Positions 12,501 to 23,042 of a stretch of 64,000 nucleotides of DNA are shown here, one piece after another (position 1 is the first letter of the stretch; the number at the start of each line of letters is the position of its first letter). A program made the translations under genes and the position numbers. The stretch is from Schistosoma haematobium (lineage: Eukaryota; Platyhelminthes; Trematoda; Strigeidida; Schistosomatidae). The stretch spans positions 11,649,501 to 11,713,500 of the forward strand of contig NC_067201.1 of the NCBI RefSeq assembly GCF_000699445.3. Reading direction: 5' to 3'. The notes under the pieces are model-generated. The model did no database searches. It worked only from the letters and a program-made list of their open reading frames with translations, and was not told the origin of the DNA.

Positions 12501-15233
12501 TCTGTATTAGAAGTGATAGAGTTTCAAGTCGCAAGGGGGGAGGTATAATATTATACGTTAAGGATCACTTTCGTATATAATCAACCATATCGGAGGCTCA
12601 TATTAGTGGCAAATGTGAGGTTGCATGTTGAAAGATTAAATCTAGAAATGGGTTAGTGACTATAGGGGGAATATACCGTAGTCCGTTTTCTCTTGCTGAC
12701 GACTTTATCCTAAGACACATATATTCTTGGAGTATGGCAGAATGTTGTCCGATCATTAGGGACTTCAACGCACCGCATATTAACCGGATAGAGCTTACAA
12801 TTCGTATCTGCTCCACCCCGTCCCAATATCTGGCGAGCCAATATTCCGGAAATCAGAAACTGTGCTATCTCGACTGATTGGTCGGTCGACGCGGATGGAT
12901 TGATCGAAGATGAATGGAATAAGTTTAAGGCTACATTCGAGTCCGTAACGTCGCCGTTTATCCCATGGTCAGCACGTAAGCTATCACATTGCCCTCCATG
13001 GATTAATAAGGAAACCCGGAAGCTGTTAAAGCGTAGGAAACATTTCTGGGACTTATTTTTGTTGACAGGTCATGCACCATTTAAGCGTGAGCACCAAAAA
13101 GTCCGTAATATCTGTAAGAAAACCGTAGCCAAATCCCGTACCACGTACGAACGACGTAGTGATGGTATTTCCCCGTTACTGTTACACGAAAATTCAGATT
13201 TACTGGCTGAATCAGATAGAGCAAAAGCTGAGACTATTTCAAACTATTTTAGCGAAGTCTACTCTACGTTTATTGTAGCAAATACTTGTCCTACTCACAC
13301 CGAGATACTAACCATTGAATCTGTACAGGTGACTGAGGAAACTGTCCTACCGTTGATAACTAACCTCAAACCTAGTAAGATACCGGGCCCTGACGGGTTA
13401 CATCCACGGTTGTTGTCATCTCTTGCAGACATTATTTCAAAACCGCTCGCGACACTCTTCAACATGTCCCTCTCACTCGCTCAACTCCCTAGAGATTGGA
13501 AGTACGCTATAGTCGGTCCTATATTTAAGGACGGTCAGACAGATAGTATCTAACTACCGGCCTGTCAGTCTAACTAGTATAGTCGTTAAGTTACTTTAAA
13601 AGATAATTCGGGTTAGGTTGCTAAGCCACATAGATTTACACAATCTGTTAGCTCCTAAGCAGCACAGATTTCGTAACAAGCGTTCATGCTTGATTAACTT
13701 GCTTATTGCGAGGGAGGATTGGACAGCAGCCCTAGATAACGGTCTGTCTGTCGATGTGATATTCATAGATTTTAGCAAAGCATTTGACAAGGTTTCACAC
13801 GTAGGTCTTATGCAGAAGCTCACGAGCTTCGGAATAATAGGTACTGTACATGAGTGGATAGGAAATTTCTTACGTGACCGCAGACAGAGAGTGAGGGTCA
13901 ACGGAACGCTATCCGATTGGAAGCCGGTCAAAAGTGGTGTACCCCAAGGCACCATCTTAGGCCCTCTGCTCTTCCTTCTCTACGTTAATGAGTTACCGCT
14001 GTTGCTTAGGTCGTCGACATTATTGTTTGCGGATGATGTAAAAATCTGGAGAATAAAAAGTGAGGCTGATCATCTAGATCTTCAAGCTGACTTAGACGAT
14101 TTAGTTAGATGGGCTCGAGAGTAGGGCTTAGAAATCAATGCTAGGAAGAGTGTTCTAATGCACACCGGTCACGGTAATAGTTACCGTTACACTATTGAGG
14201 GTAAACCTCTTCCATGAGTTCAAGAGCATAAAGATTTAGGAGTAGTATTGTCATGATTTAAAAACAACTACGCATTGCAAAGCAGCTGCTGTCAAAGGTT
14301 TTCGTGCGTTATGGTCACTTCACTGAGCGTCCAAACCTTTTGACGAGGAAACGTTCCGAATTTTATATCCCACCTACATAATACCACATTTAGAGTACTG
14401 TATCCAAGCAGCTAGCCCATGTCTTGTAAAGGATACTAACTCACTAAAGCGTGTCCAGCGTGTGGGAACAAGACTAATGAAGGGTCTTTATAAACTCCCT
14501 TACGATGAGTGTTTAAAACGCCTAAACTTTTCCCCTTTGTCGTATCGTAGGACGCGAGGTGACCTTACGCTAGCATTTCGTATCTTTAATTATGATTTGG
14601 GTGTTAATATGTCTTATCTTTGTGCTCCCTCCAGAACTAATAATCTCCGAGGTCATAGCAAGAAATTTCACAAACCGCCATCTAGTAAACTCAAAGTAGG
14701 ATCCCGTTTTTCTCATCGAGTAGTCAATGATTGGAACGCCTTACCCGAACAAGTGCTATCAGCCCCATCAGTGAATACTTTCAAAGAGAAGCTGGACCTT
14801 CACTGGAAAGCAGTGTGTCACGATTAATACAGGTTCACCAACCTACTATCCTTATTACTGAAGACAAGACAAGACAAGCTTGCCCAACCTCCCAATTTTG
14901 GGGAAAATTTGATCCATTTTGGGGGAGCCGCTGTTTAAAATTTTGAGGATTAAGGTGCAAAGCACTTTATTTCCAGATTATTTAAATAAAAAAGGCAGTT
15001 GGAGCTCTTAATAGTCACTGCACACTTGTCTTGAGATTGATTGTCGATAATGAACTCTGTTGCATTAGAAAATAGAACCAAGGTTAAAATCCTGAGAATG
15101 CTAGCATAACGATATAACTTACAAAGTCTTCCGGTTGCCTTTCAAAATAGTTCCCATATATGCAGTGTTCAATCAGAGAAGTTTTCCCAGAACCAGTCGG
15201 TCCACAAACAACCAACTTCGTAATCTTACCCAT
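9513..15233 (-). CDS. kappaB-Ras-like small GTPase (NKIRAS family)
   Basis: This small Ras-like GTPase resembles NF-kappaB inhibitor-interacting Ras proteins, which act in the cytoplasm to restrain IkappaB degradation and Ral signalling in vertebrates. Four exons join in frame: 15123-15233, 10202-10396, 10039-10159 and 9513-9595, giving about 169 residues (mammalian proteins have about 190). All introns have GT/AG ends; intron 2 is only 42 bp and intron 1 is 4.7 kb. Visible motifs are the P-loop GPTGSGKT (residues 11-18), VETDRG and YDLGGM (switch II), FILVYD, and HKVD in place of the usual NKxD. As in the kappaB-Ras family, the positions matching Ras Gly12 and Gln61 are not Gly and Gln (here Thr and Met). 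The C-terminus has no CAAX box. The last exon is the weakest: it matches the family mainly in SDRNQI and in length. A minus-strand AATAAA lies at 9324-9329. The schistosome function is inferred from family membership only. Confidence 0.85.
11166..12332 (+). pseudogene. CR1 ORF1 with PHD-type zinc finger (one early stop)
   Basis: From the ATG at 11166 the frame reads a Cys/His-rich module (HKCGQPYCLF, GMQCDE, stop, NKWFHKMC, HWLCSFC). The TGA at 11241 falls exactly where the second Cys of a CxxC pair (TGC or TGT) is expected. Past it the frame stays open for about 360 codons. The middle is Ser/Lys-rich and the C-terminal third (LIIWNLEESKDND, VIRLGKW, RDILLKNA, IRIRPDWPLEDR) looks like the RRM-like or coiled region of CR1 ORF1 proteins. 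ORF1p is expected to bind element RNA. Confidence 0.8.
12293..14827 (+). pseudogene. CR1 ORF2, endonuclease/reverse transcriptase, broken
   Basis: This is the ORF2 remnant. It overlaps the end of ORF1, as is common in this clade. The endonuclease keeps the N-terminal NARSL and TETWF motifs and a mutated GDFNAPH (RDFNAPH), but its C-terminal catalytic SDH region is missing. The reverse transcriptase keeps palm motifs including FADD. At least three frames are needed to read it, so it cannot make a working enzyme. Confidence 0.88.
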
Positions 15234-16230
15234 GAAAAATGTGGGTTAGACAGACCGGTTTCCTGAAGGTCGTCCCACCAATATACAATATCTTCATCAT
15301 GAGATGGTAAAATCTTGTCTTTGCATTGAAGAATAGTTGAGGATTTCTGATAGCATCCGACTATGGACGAATAAACATCTATTTGATGACGAAAAGAAGA
15401 ACTAGGGAAAAACCACAAAAAGAACTGTAGTACGTTTATAATAACTGTGAATATCATCCATACCCTCGATAGAATCAGCAGAAAGTATGCACTGTGTAAG
15501 AAGTAATTTCCTATAGACGTAATTCTGAACTATTCGATAGACTATCTAGAACAAAGTCTTCGTTCAGCCAAAGTCAGAACAAGTAAGCTATTTGACTTGG
15601 TAAACCTTACCTATTTTTAAATCGTAAATTAACACTGTTGATGTGGAAAATAAACAATTAATACAATCTATTAAACAGGAAAAAAGAGTGGCGTAAATAA
15701 CATGCCGAATAGTAACTATAGGGTAGGAAAAATGAGACGATGAACTTAATACCCTTCATGATAATCATGAAATAATGATTGGTGAGATCAAAAGGATTTG
15801 ATGTGTTGGTGAGCGTTTCGTGTTGTCATACCTTTCTTAACAAATGAAGCGTTTGTAGTAAACAACTGCTCATTCCATTTCAGTTACGGTACAACTACTT
15901 AGCACGTGTACGTTGTATTCTCCCTTTAACGCTACGCTGACACGTTCTTTTTTTACTTGTGCATACCAATGGCAGAGGCAAGAAGTTATAGTATACACAC
16001 TATGTTTAGTACCTTCACTTATCACAAATTTCCACGAACATTTCCCTTGGGATTCTGAATTCACGGTCTCATGTGCATGCTCTAATGCAGTACGTATTGC
16101 AGATGGCTCAGTATGAAGTGGCTCATGACCAACAGTAATCATTTCTCTTGAAATATTTCTGCACCATATGCACGAGTTTATGGACCTTTGAAATCAAAAA
16201 AAAACTACTTCAGTATTGGCACTACCATAG
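15234..16230. other. upstream region of the GTPase gene with an unassigned ORF
   Basis: This is probably the 5' flank of the minus-strand GTPase gene. The only notable content is an open frame on the minus strand at 15870-16142 (90 codons from an ATG, open for some 15 codons further upstream) with several Cys and Trp residues (CSWKFVISEG, SCLCHWYAQVKKERV). I do not recognise it. It has no clear splice sites joining it to a neighbour and may be a decayed exon or chance. Confidence 0.35.
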
Positions 16231-16234
16231 TAAT

Positions 16235-16715
16235 AGACCTGATCCTAAAATTGCAGACATCTCACGATGTGACTGCCTAATCTATAAGATCTTACGTGGA
16301 AGTCACATAATTGACTATTCTGACTAATCGTACCGTAAGAATCAGGTATATAATGTCTAGAATTCCCTAAGGACGCATTTCGGCGGGGTAGAAAATAATG
16401 TATTTAATACAAGATCAAAGAGGTTTTACATAGAGTGACCACGTTGTATGACCGAGCCATGCCATCGTAGAACTATGTTCTACGTCGTTATCAGTATTAT
16501 TATAATAATGAGCATAATCCTAAAGTTGTCGATTTGTCATGGTGTAACTGTCTGATTAATAAGAACTTACGTGGAAGTGAAATCGCTGTCTACAATGACT
16601 TGTATCATCACAACTAACAATTTGATGTCCGGAGTTTCTAAAGAACACATTTAGGCTAAAAATAGAACAAAAAATTTAATCTGAGCAAAGATAAGTTATA
16701 TAGAATGAGGACGCC
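16235..16715. repeat. two divergent tandem copies of a ~230-bp unit
   Basis: The segment 16235-16440 recurs at 16498-16715 with many substitutions. Shared landmarks, in the same order, are GATCCTAAAATTGC / AATCCTAAAGTTGT, CTTACGTGGAAGT, CTAAGGACGCATTT / CTAAAGAACACATTT and a GAGTGACC / GAATGAGG end. The function is unknown; it could be a paired LTR-like fragment or a local duplication. Confidence 0.55.
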
Positions 16716-16734
16716 TGATTGAATTCAATTAATT

Positions 16735-16985
16735 CCCCACGCCTTGTCCATCGTTGGTCTTCTCCCCGCGTTAAATATTGAATATCGATTATCCCAGCCA
16801 CTTTGTGTTCATCTTTGAGGATTACGTGGCTAGAACCAATACCGCTACACCCTTTTGAACCCTTGTTCCAACGTTTGTCATTGTTGACCTTCTCTTAGCT
16901 TTACATGTTGGAAGTGGATCTTTTTGATAATTCTATGTTCAGCTTCGAAGATCGTGTGATTAGGGACCAATAACACTACAGACCC
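16735..16985. repeat. two divergent tandem copies of a ~125-bp unit
   Basis: Unit 1 (about 16735-16857) and unit 2 (about 16858-16985) share CCTTGTCCATCGTTGGTCTTCTC / CCTTGTTCCAACGTTTGTCA..GACCTTCTC. Both then have a TTGTGTTCATCTTTGAGGAT / CTATGTTCAGCTTCGAAGAT match and end in ACCAATA..CACTACA..CCCTT. There is no coding signal. Confidence 0.55.
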
Positions 16986-16989
16986 TTAT

Positions 16990-19900
16990 TTCCTAACTTA
17001 TAAGTATCTCGTTGGTTATTTTTCTGCGAAACTGTCATAAGACAGCAATAAGTTTCTCAATACTTTCCTGTTACTTTCTATAGAGTCATACATAATCATT
17101 GTAACCTGTTCCGTTAGATTGACGGTCAGATAGCCTAGACTTCTGGAGAGAAACAACATGATGACATATGCTTTGTCTACCTCAATTTAACAGATATGAC
17201 GGCTGGAATACTTGGTAGATGTAATACGATCCGCTTTCTAAAATGGGAAACATGTAATGACGTGCATGAAATACTCATGATCCTCAAACAAACTTATTCT
17301 ATGAACATGTGTTAGTTCTTATCCAATGTTTACGCGTCGACCTTGAGTGTCTTTTTGTATGAGCTTCCTATCCTCATATATAACTTAATTGAATGCCTAC
17401 CTACACACTGTACCTCAAACTAGTTACTATCATTATTATTCACAAACATTTTATGGGTACATAAGTGCTGTGAAGAAAGCATTTCGGGTTTCGTTACAGT
17501 TTTAATTATGTTAGCACTAAACTTGCCGTACTTGAAATAAAGAGGAATTAATAAGAGAATGGAGTAATAATAATAAATCAGGCTCTGTATAATTGAGAAG
17601 AATATTGAGTTGACTTCAAATAAGGAAAGGGCGAAATACACAAATAGTTTAATAAGCCTGTTTATGAACACGACTGAGTAACAAAAATAAAATAGAATAA
17701 ATAAATATGAGAAATAACTTGCTAATGCAGTAAAATATGACGTCGGAATAAGTGTTTGTGTAGTCATAGTTTGAAGTGATGCTATAAAAGTCTCGATTAA
17801 GTGCTAAGGACAACCAAATATCAATATGTATGAGTCATATATGCATAGTGAAGACCGAAAGAGTTTGAGAAATTAATTTAAGTGTAACACAAGTTATTGT
17901 CTCAATTACAAACTTCGAAATCTTAGAAATATTATTTATTTAGGAAGAGAAAAGGGATAGAAAAGGAATGAATACCTCGTGAGTGTGTTCGATCATGGTA
18001 ATAAGAAGGTGATGAATATCGACTTCTGAAGCAAACCATTAATTTTGTTAGTTTTTTAGTGCACTCGGAAGAATATATGTAAAGTTATGCAATAGAACTC
18101 TGAGTTAAACTTGATACTTATATGAATATTCGTGCAATAACAATTAGGAATGATGGTATGAAAGTCACAGTTAATTGCAAGGGATAATCAAATATAAAGT
18201 TCTGTTTTATATATATGAGGTGAAGATGATATGAATCTGAGTACTTGATTTGCTTAAGTATAACATAAGATGATTTGTTTTTAGTTATAGATTTTGGATG
18301 TTTGAGAATAAAATATGTTTAGAAGGGAAAGAAGAGGCGAAAAAATATCTACTGTGTCGAGTTACCAATAATGATAATCAATTAAAAAAGAACAGTGTAT
18401 TCGTCAAGATGTGCCAGCTATTTAGTAGTCAGGCTTATGCGTCAGTGTTGCACGATCAGTACAGACTTTATAATGTTTCAGAACTGGTGTCGCATTCATT
18501 TTGTGAATTCGGTAAACGCACAGCAGGTTCAAACTTGACATTAGTGTGTTAGAATTGTGGTAGTGCTATGTATTTATGCAATATAAATATCGACGATGTT
18601 TAAAGATATAATAAGGTCAGTATTAGGGCGCTTGATATGTGCTGTGACCTTAAAAGACATATACATTAAGTTCTTTTAACTTTATTCCTGGAGTAAGAAG
18701 CTCCATATCTGTACACTGAGAACGCGACGCTAAAAAATAACAAGACATGGGAAATATAAGGGGCACGGTATTTAGATATAAGCTCTCAATAATACTCAAC
18801 AATTTGTAATGGAACAGACAAGGATATGTAAATTGGTAGATAGAAATAAAACAGGCTGCCGTTACTAGATTGAAATATGATCAAGTCTTGATATTAGAGA
18901 GTACGGTCATAAATAGCAGTGAGTTTTGATGTGTTATAAAATGGAATGGTTTCAAATGATAGAGGCGATTTCGGGGTTAATCAGAAAGGCTATTTTTTAA
19001 AATGGAAAGAGAACCAAAAGACAATGAAGTGCTAAGGAACGCTAACAACTACACCTTTTACGATGATATTTTTTTACTCTCACTTTTTATCTAATATCAG
19101 TCACTGGGGCATAATATTAAAGCCTGACTTAGAGTGTCATAGGTAATTATAGTGGGATAGAAAATCCAGCATAAGATTGAAAACATAAGTATGAATTGCG
19201 AGAGTAAGAGAACAACGATAGTATCACTGATTGATTGGCTCGTCCTTGGTCGTAAAAGGCCTGATACAAGCGGAATTTTCAACTCTGAAATCATTAGTAG
19301 ATTAAAGTTATCGCCCTAACCCTCGACGCTTGCTTGTCAGCAACTCAATGGACCACCCTTAATTAGAATAAGTAGACTAATGTGTCAAATTCGTGCTACG
19401 TCTGCTTGCCCGTCGCTCATATACTTGTGTTTTTAGTTGCTTGTGTAAATAGAACGCATCGTCAATACATTTCGCAGTCCACTTTTTCCATTCAACATTA
19501 TATTTACGTGACATACTAGTGGTTATTTGGATACGAGATACTCAGACAGTAAACTGAAATCAGTTGTAGTGCTATGAAAGTGATGATAGAGTTAATCCTA
19601 AAGAATGGCTTGACTACATCACTTTTGTCCACAAATGACATCCATCATTGACCGCTTTTAGTGGAAACAAGTTCTTAAAGTCTGGCCAATTATTATTCAA
19701 TTGAATCCCAATTGATGGGCATCGATACTTACCGAAATCTTTATCTCACTAGACCTTAAGATTTTCTGCACACAGAAAGCATTGGGTTGATCATTGATAA
19801 CCACTAAGAAAACTGGCCCAATGAAGTAACATTGTGTTGATCTACTCAAACATTCATAAATGTACAGGTTCAGACAGTGTTACAGTAGGTACTCCAAGTA

Positions 19901-21405
19901 GTTAACTTACCATGAACTGGTATTGTGAATATCATTTGTTAGTATTTTTCACATAATTGTATTACCGTAGCTTTGAACTTGGTTTGGACGCAATTTTAAC
20001 CCTGAATGTTTGTTTGAAAACCAACTTTGGTCTGTTATCTTGCATTTTTGCCCTCGATACCTACAAATCAAAGATGTATATTGAGAATTACTATTATAAT
20101 TACTTTTTAGAACTACACACCGATAATACTCAATTTATGAGTAAAACATAAATATTTTGAACTTAAATATTTAGACTGAAAGATACCAGTTATCAGTCAA
20201 CCTTTTTTCAAGGACTGACAAAAGTGGAAATTTCAGGTGCAAAAATGAACTTCTGTTGTGGCGTCTAACTCTGTAGCTCTTGTTTCTCCAGCGAACATGT
20301 GTTAAATTCAAAAGTAAGTAACCCTGCAGTTTATTATGGGGATTTATGTGATATTAGTAATCCTGAACACCCACTAGATTGTAAGATGTTCACAATATTA
20401 GTTGTGATTCCATCATAACTAATTCTACTACTATATTCACGTGAAATCTGTACAACTATAATCTGAGTAAAAAATCTTAGGTGAAAGGGATGTATGAGTG
20501 TTAAGTCTAATTGAGTTCAAAAGATAATCTTCAAGTTGCACAACTTAATTGCTGAAAACATAAAGCGGTCAAAAAGTATGTTTGTTAGACTACCTGGTAA
20601 ACTGAACATCATTATTTAGTTTCTGATTATATTAGAAAGTGTGAAGCTGTTGCCTTTGGAGAAGGAATAAAATTATCTCGACCGCTTCTCTGAAACCTTG
20701 TATAAATAAATGATTCGGGCTACTCTGGCCTCCAAACTGTCTATGCAATGCTCGTACCGTCAGTCTTAACAAGATTGCGGGTTCATCACTGGAATGTGCA
20801 TCAGTTTGTGTATGAATTGACTATCCAGTATTGAACTGAGCCTGTTGTGGATCCCAGTGAAAAAACCTATTCAAGATATAACAACACAGTAATTAGTGAT
20901 GTACTGAAAAAGACTCACACTACAGGCCAAAGTGTCTGTTTATGAGTAAAGAAAAACAGCAACTAATGGCATTTACGACTAAGTGGTATATTGAATAAAA
21001 AAGCTAACTATTGCTATGAATTGAGGGTTACTTGTAAGCTTCTTCTGAGACAACAACGACGAATGAGTTTGTTTGACTAGCAAACGTTCCTTTGCACGTG
21101 TTGGAACCGATGGAGTGACGAGATAGATAAGGCCAGTAGTATTATTAATCAATAATCCAGGTCAACGTTTCAGTGTAGTGTAAAACTGCCTAAAAGGATG
21201 CTGTAACACTATTATAATCTCCAATTAAGGACCTTGTTCAATAAAGTAAAAGAATAAACGACAGGGATATGGTGCATTTGAATAGCAACGCAAGCGTGTG
21301 TGTTGAGATCTTCCAAATAATCACATCTGTCTTACAGATGATACAGAGAAACTATAGATATTGCATATAAATGTGATTACATGTAGTGTCACGAATAAAA
21401 AATGT
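16990..21405. other. intergenic stretch, nothing assigned
   Basis: No exon with recognisable similarity was found. Open frames such as 17420-17767 (minus) and 18298-18552 (plus) lack any motif I know. The first is hydrophobic and low-complexity. The second (84 codons) has ordinary composition but no splice partners I could find. Confidence 0.4.
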
Positions 21406-21409
21406 GGTC

Positions 21410-21930
21410 TGTTATGTCCCTATGACTCACTAACTAGCACATGACTAAATCGGCAATTAAAAACACCGAATTATACGTCCAGACCAATGACGTCTAAACC
21501 AGTACGAACAGTCTAGGGCCAACTCTGAGTTCATATTGGTCCCCAAAGACAGTAGCTTCTCGCCCAACCCGGCCGGTTTAGTCCACAACACCAAAACCAA
21601 CCTCCACTATATGAATCATGTATTTCAAACATACATATTATATACAAGCAAATTAGACCCTATCGTGTCGTGAAATAGAAACTTACAATTATACAAGATC
21701 AGACCGAAAGTTTCTGTGGTTGTGAGAGACTGTGGCTAATAAATTTCGAATAACCTGAAAATGGTAAATCGTATAATAATGGTCAGTAGGTGAAACGGAA
21801 GCTCATTCTAAGAGAAATATGAATATACATATAATATAGTTATTTATTATTTATACGATAAGAATATGTATACATATATAGTAAAAATCCATAAATAGAT
21901 CCGGACAGTTAACATTCACTTATTGTTCGT
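21410..21930 (+). repeat. LTR-like repeat R3, diverged copy
   Basis: Aligns with 48883-49394 in the same orientation. Shared landmarks are a TGTTAT start, GGACCAATGACG, AGTCCT/TTCATATTGGTCC, ATGAATCAT(G)TATTTCAAACATAC, ACAAGAT, AATGGTAAATCGTATAATAAT and TCCATAAAT(A/G)G(A/G)TCC. The right end is less clear than in the 48.9 kb copy. No internal retrotransposon genes lie next to it, so it looks like a solo LTR or a fragment. Confidence 0.5.
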
Positions 21931-23042
21931 CCGCAAATAAAATGATTTTCATTTTTTCGTCAAAAAACCATCGAATATACATCTGAAGATAAGCTGAACA
22001 CGCTGACCAACTAAATTCTACTTAATCTAATCCTTCACAATGCTCTTTAAGTTGATTTGTACTCAGTCTGTTATGATCAACCTCTTTTTTGAAGGAAAAT
22101 ACTTTGCCATGTGAACTAGATGTGCCTGTATGTTTGACCGTAAAGAAATGTGGATTATAGGTACTTTTAGTTTAATAATCTGAAGTCACTGCCATCCCAC
22201 TACCGAGCTTAACTATTTAGATTCCTGGTCACCGTTGATTAACTTATGAAATTGATGTCTTCACAACTGATCATTCAGGTCAAAATAAGTAACTAGTCCT
22301 TTCGGCTGCATAGTACGAAGTATAATCGTGAGATTACGGAGAGATATGCTCTGAATTTGTAGCGGCTGGTACTAGTTTAAGCCCACGTAGGTTATTCGAG
22401 CTTCTGGACAGATCAATCTACTCATTCTTTTCAAGTCACATTTTTACCCTGTCGCTTATTCTCTTATCAACCTTGACCGTTTGTATGTAGACGTGTGTGT
22501 GGACTTCTTATCGGACTCATTACATGTTTGTAACTTATTTGTGGCTTATGCATAACGTTCCACGAGCGCATGAAAGCGTTCGGAACTGTTTCTAGACATC
22601 AGTAAGCCAGAGGAGAGAAAAAACTGTTTAAAATTACGACTAGGCTGCAGCTCAATCATTTTATTCAGTAAACTAGCGGCGTTCATATATAATCACTTGT
22701 ACCTTCAGTTTGAAACGCGTGAGCCTCCAAGTCCTGTTTATCCGTATGAGCCTTATGCGAATAGACAGGTAATCTACCTACACAGGGTTTTCCAAGTTGG
22801 TACCCCCTTCCCTTTCTACGATGTTCTCATGGTCTTTACAGTCTATGAGTGGAATAGTCCGCTCTAATTCATTTTTATGCTTAATCCTTGCATCACGCCA
22901 CCTATACGAATGCATGAGGAACCGACGTCTGTTGACACGCAATACTTAAGAAGTTGCAGCCACCATCTTAGCCATTGGATATTGAATGACCTTAGGTTTA
23001 AAGCGGCTCGCGCGCGGAGTAGTTGGGATCATTTTAATCAGG
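21931..23042 (+). promoter_or_regulatory. 5' flank and probable 5' UTR of DEK
   Basis: This is the kilobase before the DEK start codon. It becomes more GC-rich just before the ATG (a CGGCTCGCGCGCGGAG stretch near 23003-23018), which suggests a promoter or 5' UTR. An upstream ATG in frame at 22986 would add 19 residues. I prefer the ATG at 23043 because the added residues look like translated leader. Confidence 0.4.

Larger units (their letters stand above)
11166..14880 (+). mobile_element. CR1-clade non-LTR retrotransposon, nearly full length, inactive
   Basis: The element sits inside intron 1 of the GTPase gene, antisense to it. ORF1 (11166-12332) starts MARSAHKCGQPYC and carries a PHD-type zinc finger, then a basic region with a likely RNA-binding fold. 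ORF2 follows with an overlap (from about 12300): an APE endonuclease N-terminus (YTNARSLRNK, VVTETWF) and a reverse transcriptase (13.3-14.1 kb: SKIPGPDGLHPRLLSSL, DFSKAFDKVSH, SGVPQGTILGPLLF, FADDVKIW). The C-terminal region (14440-14827) ends ...KAVCHD, stop. Damage includes a TGA in the zinc finger at 11241, frameshifts in the endonuclease and near 13548, loss of the C-terminal half of the endonuclease around 12800, and several stops after 14120. The 3' end has an AAGAC repeat. The exact 5' boundary is unclear; some 5' UTR probably lies before 11166. Confidence 0.92.
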
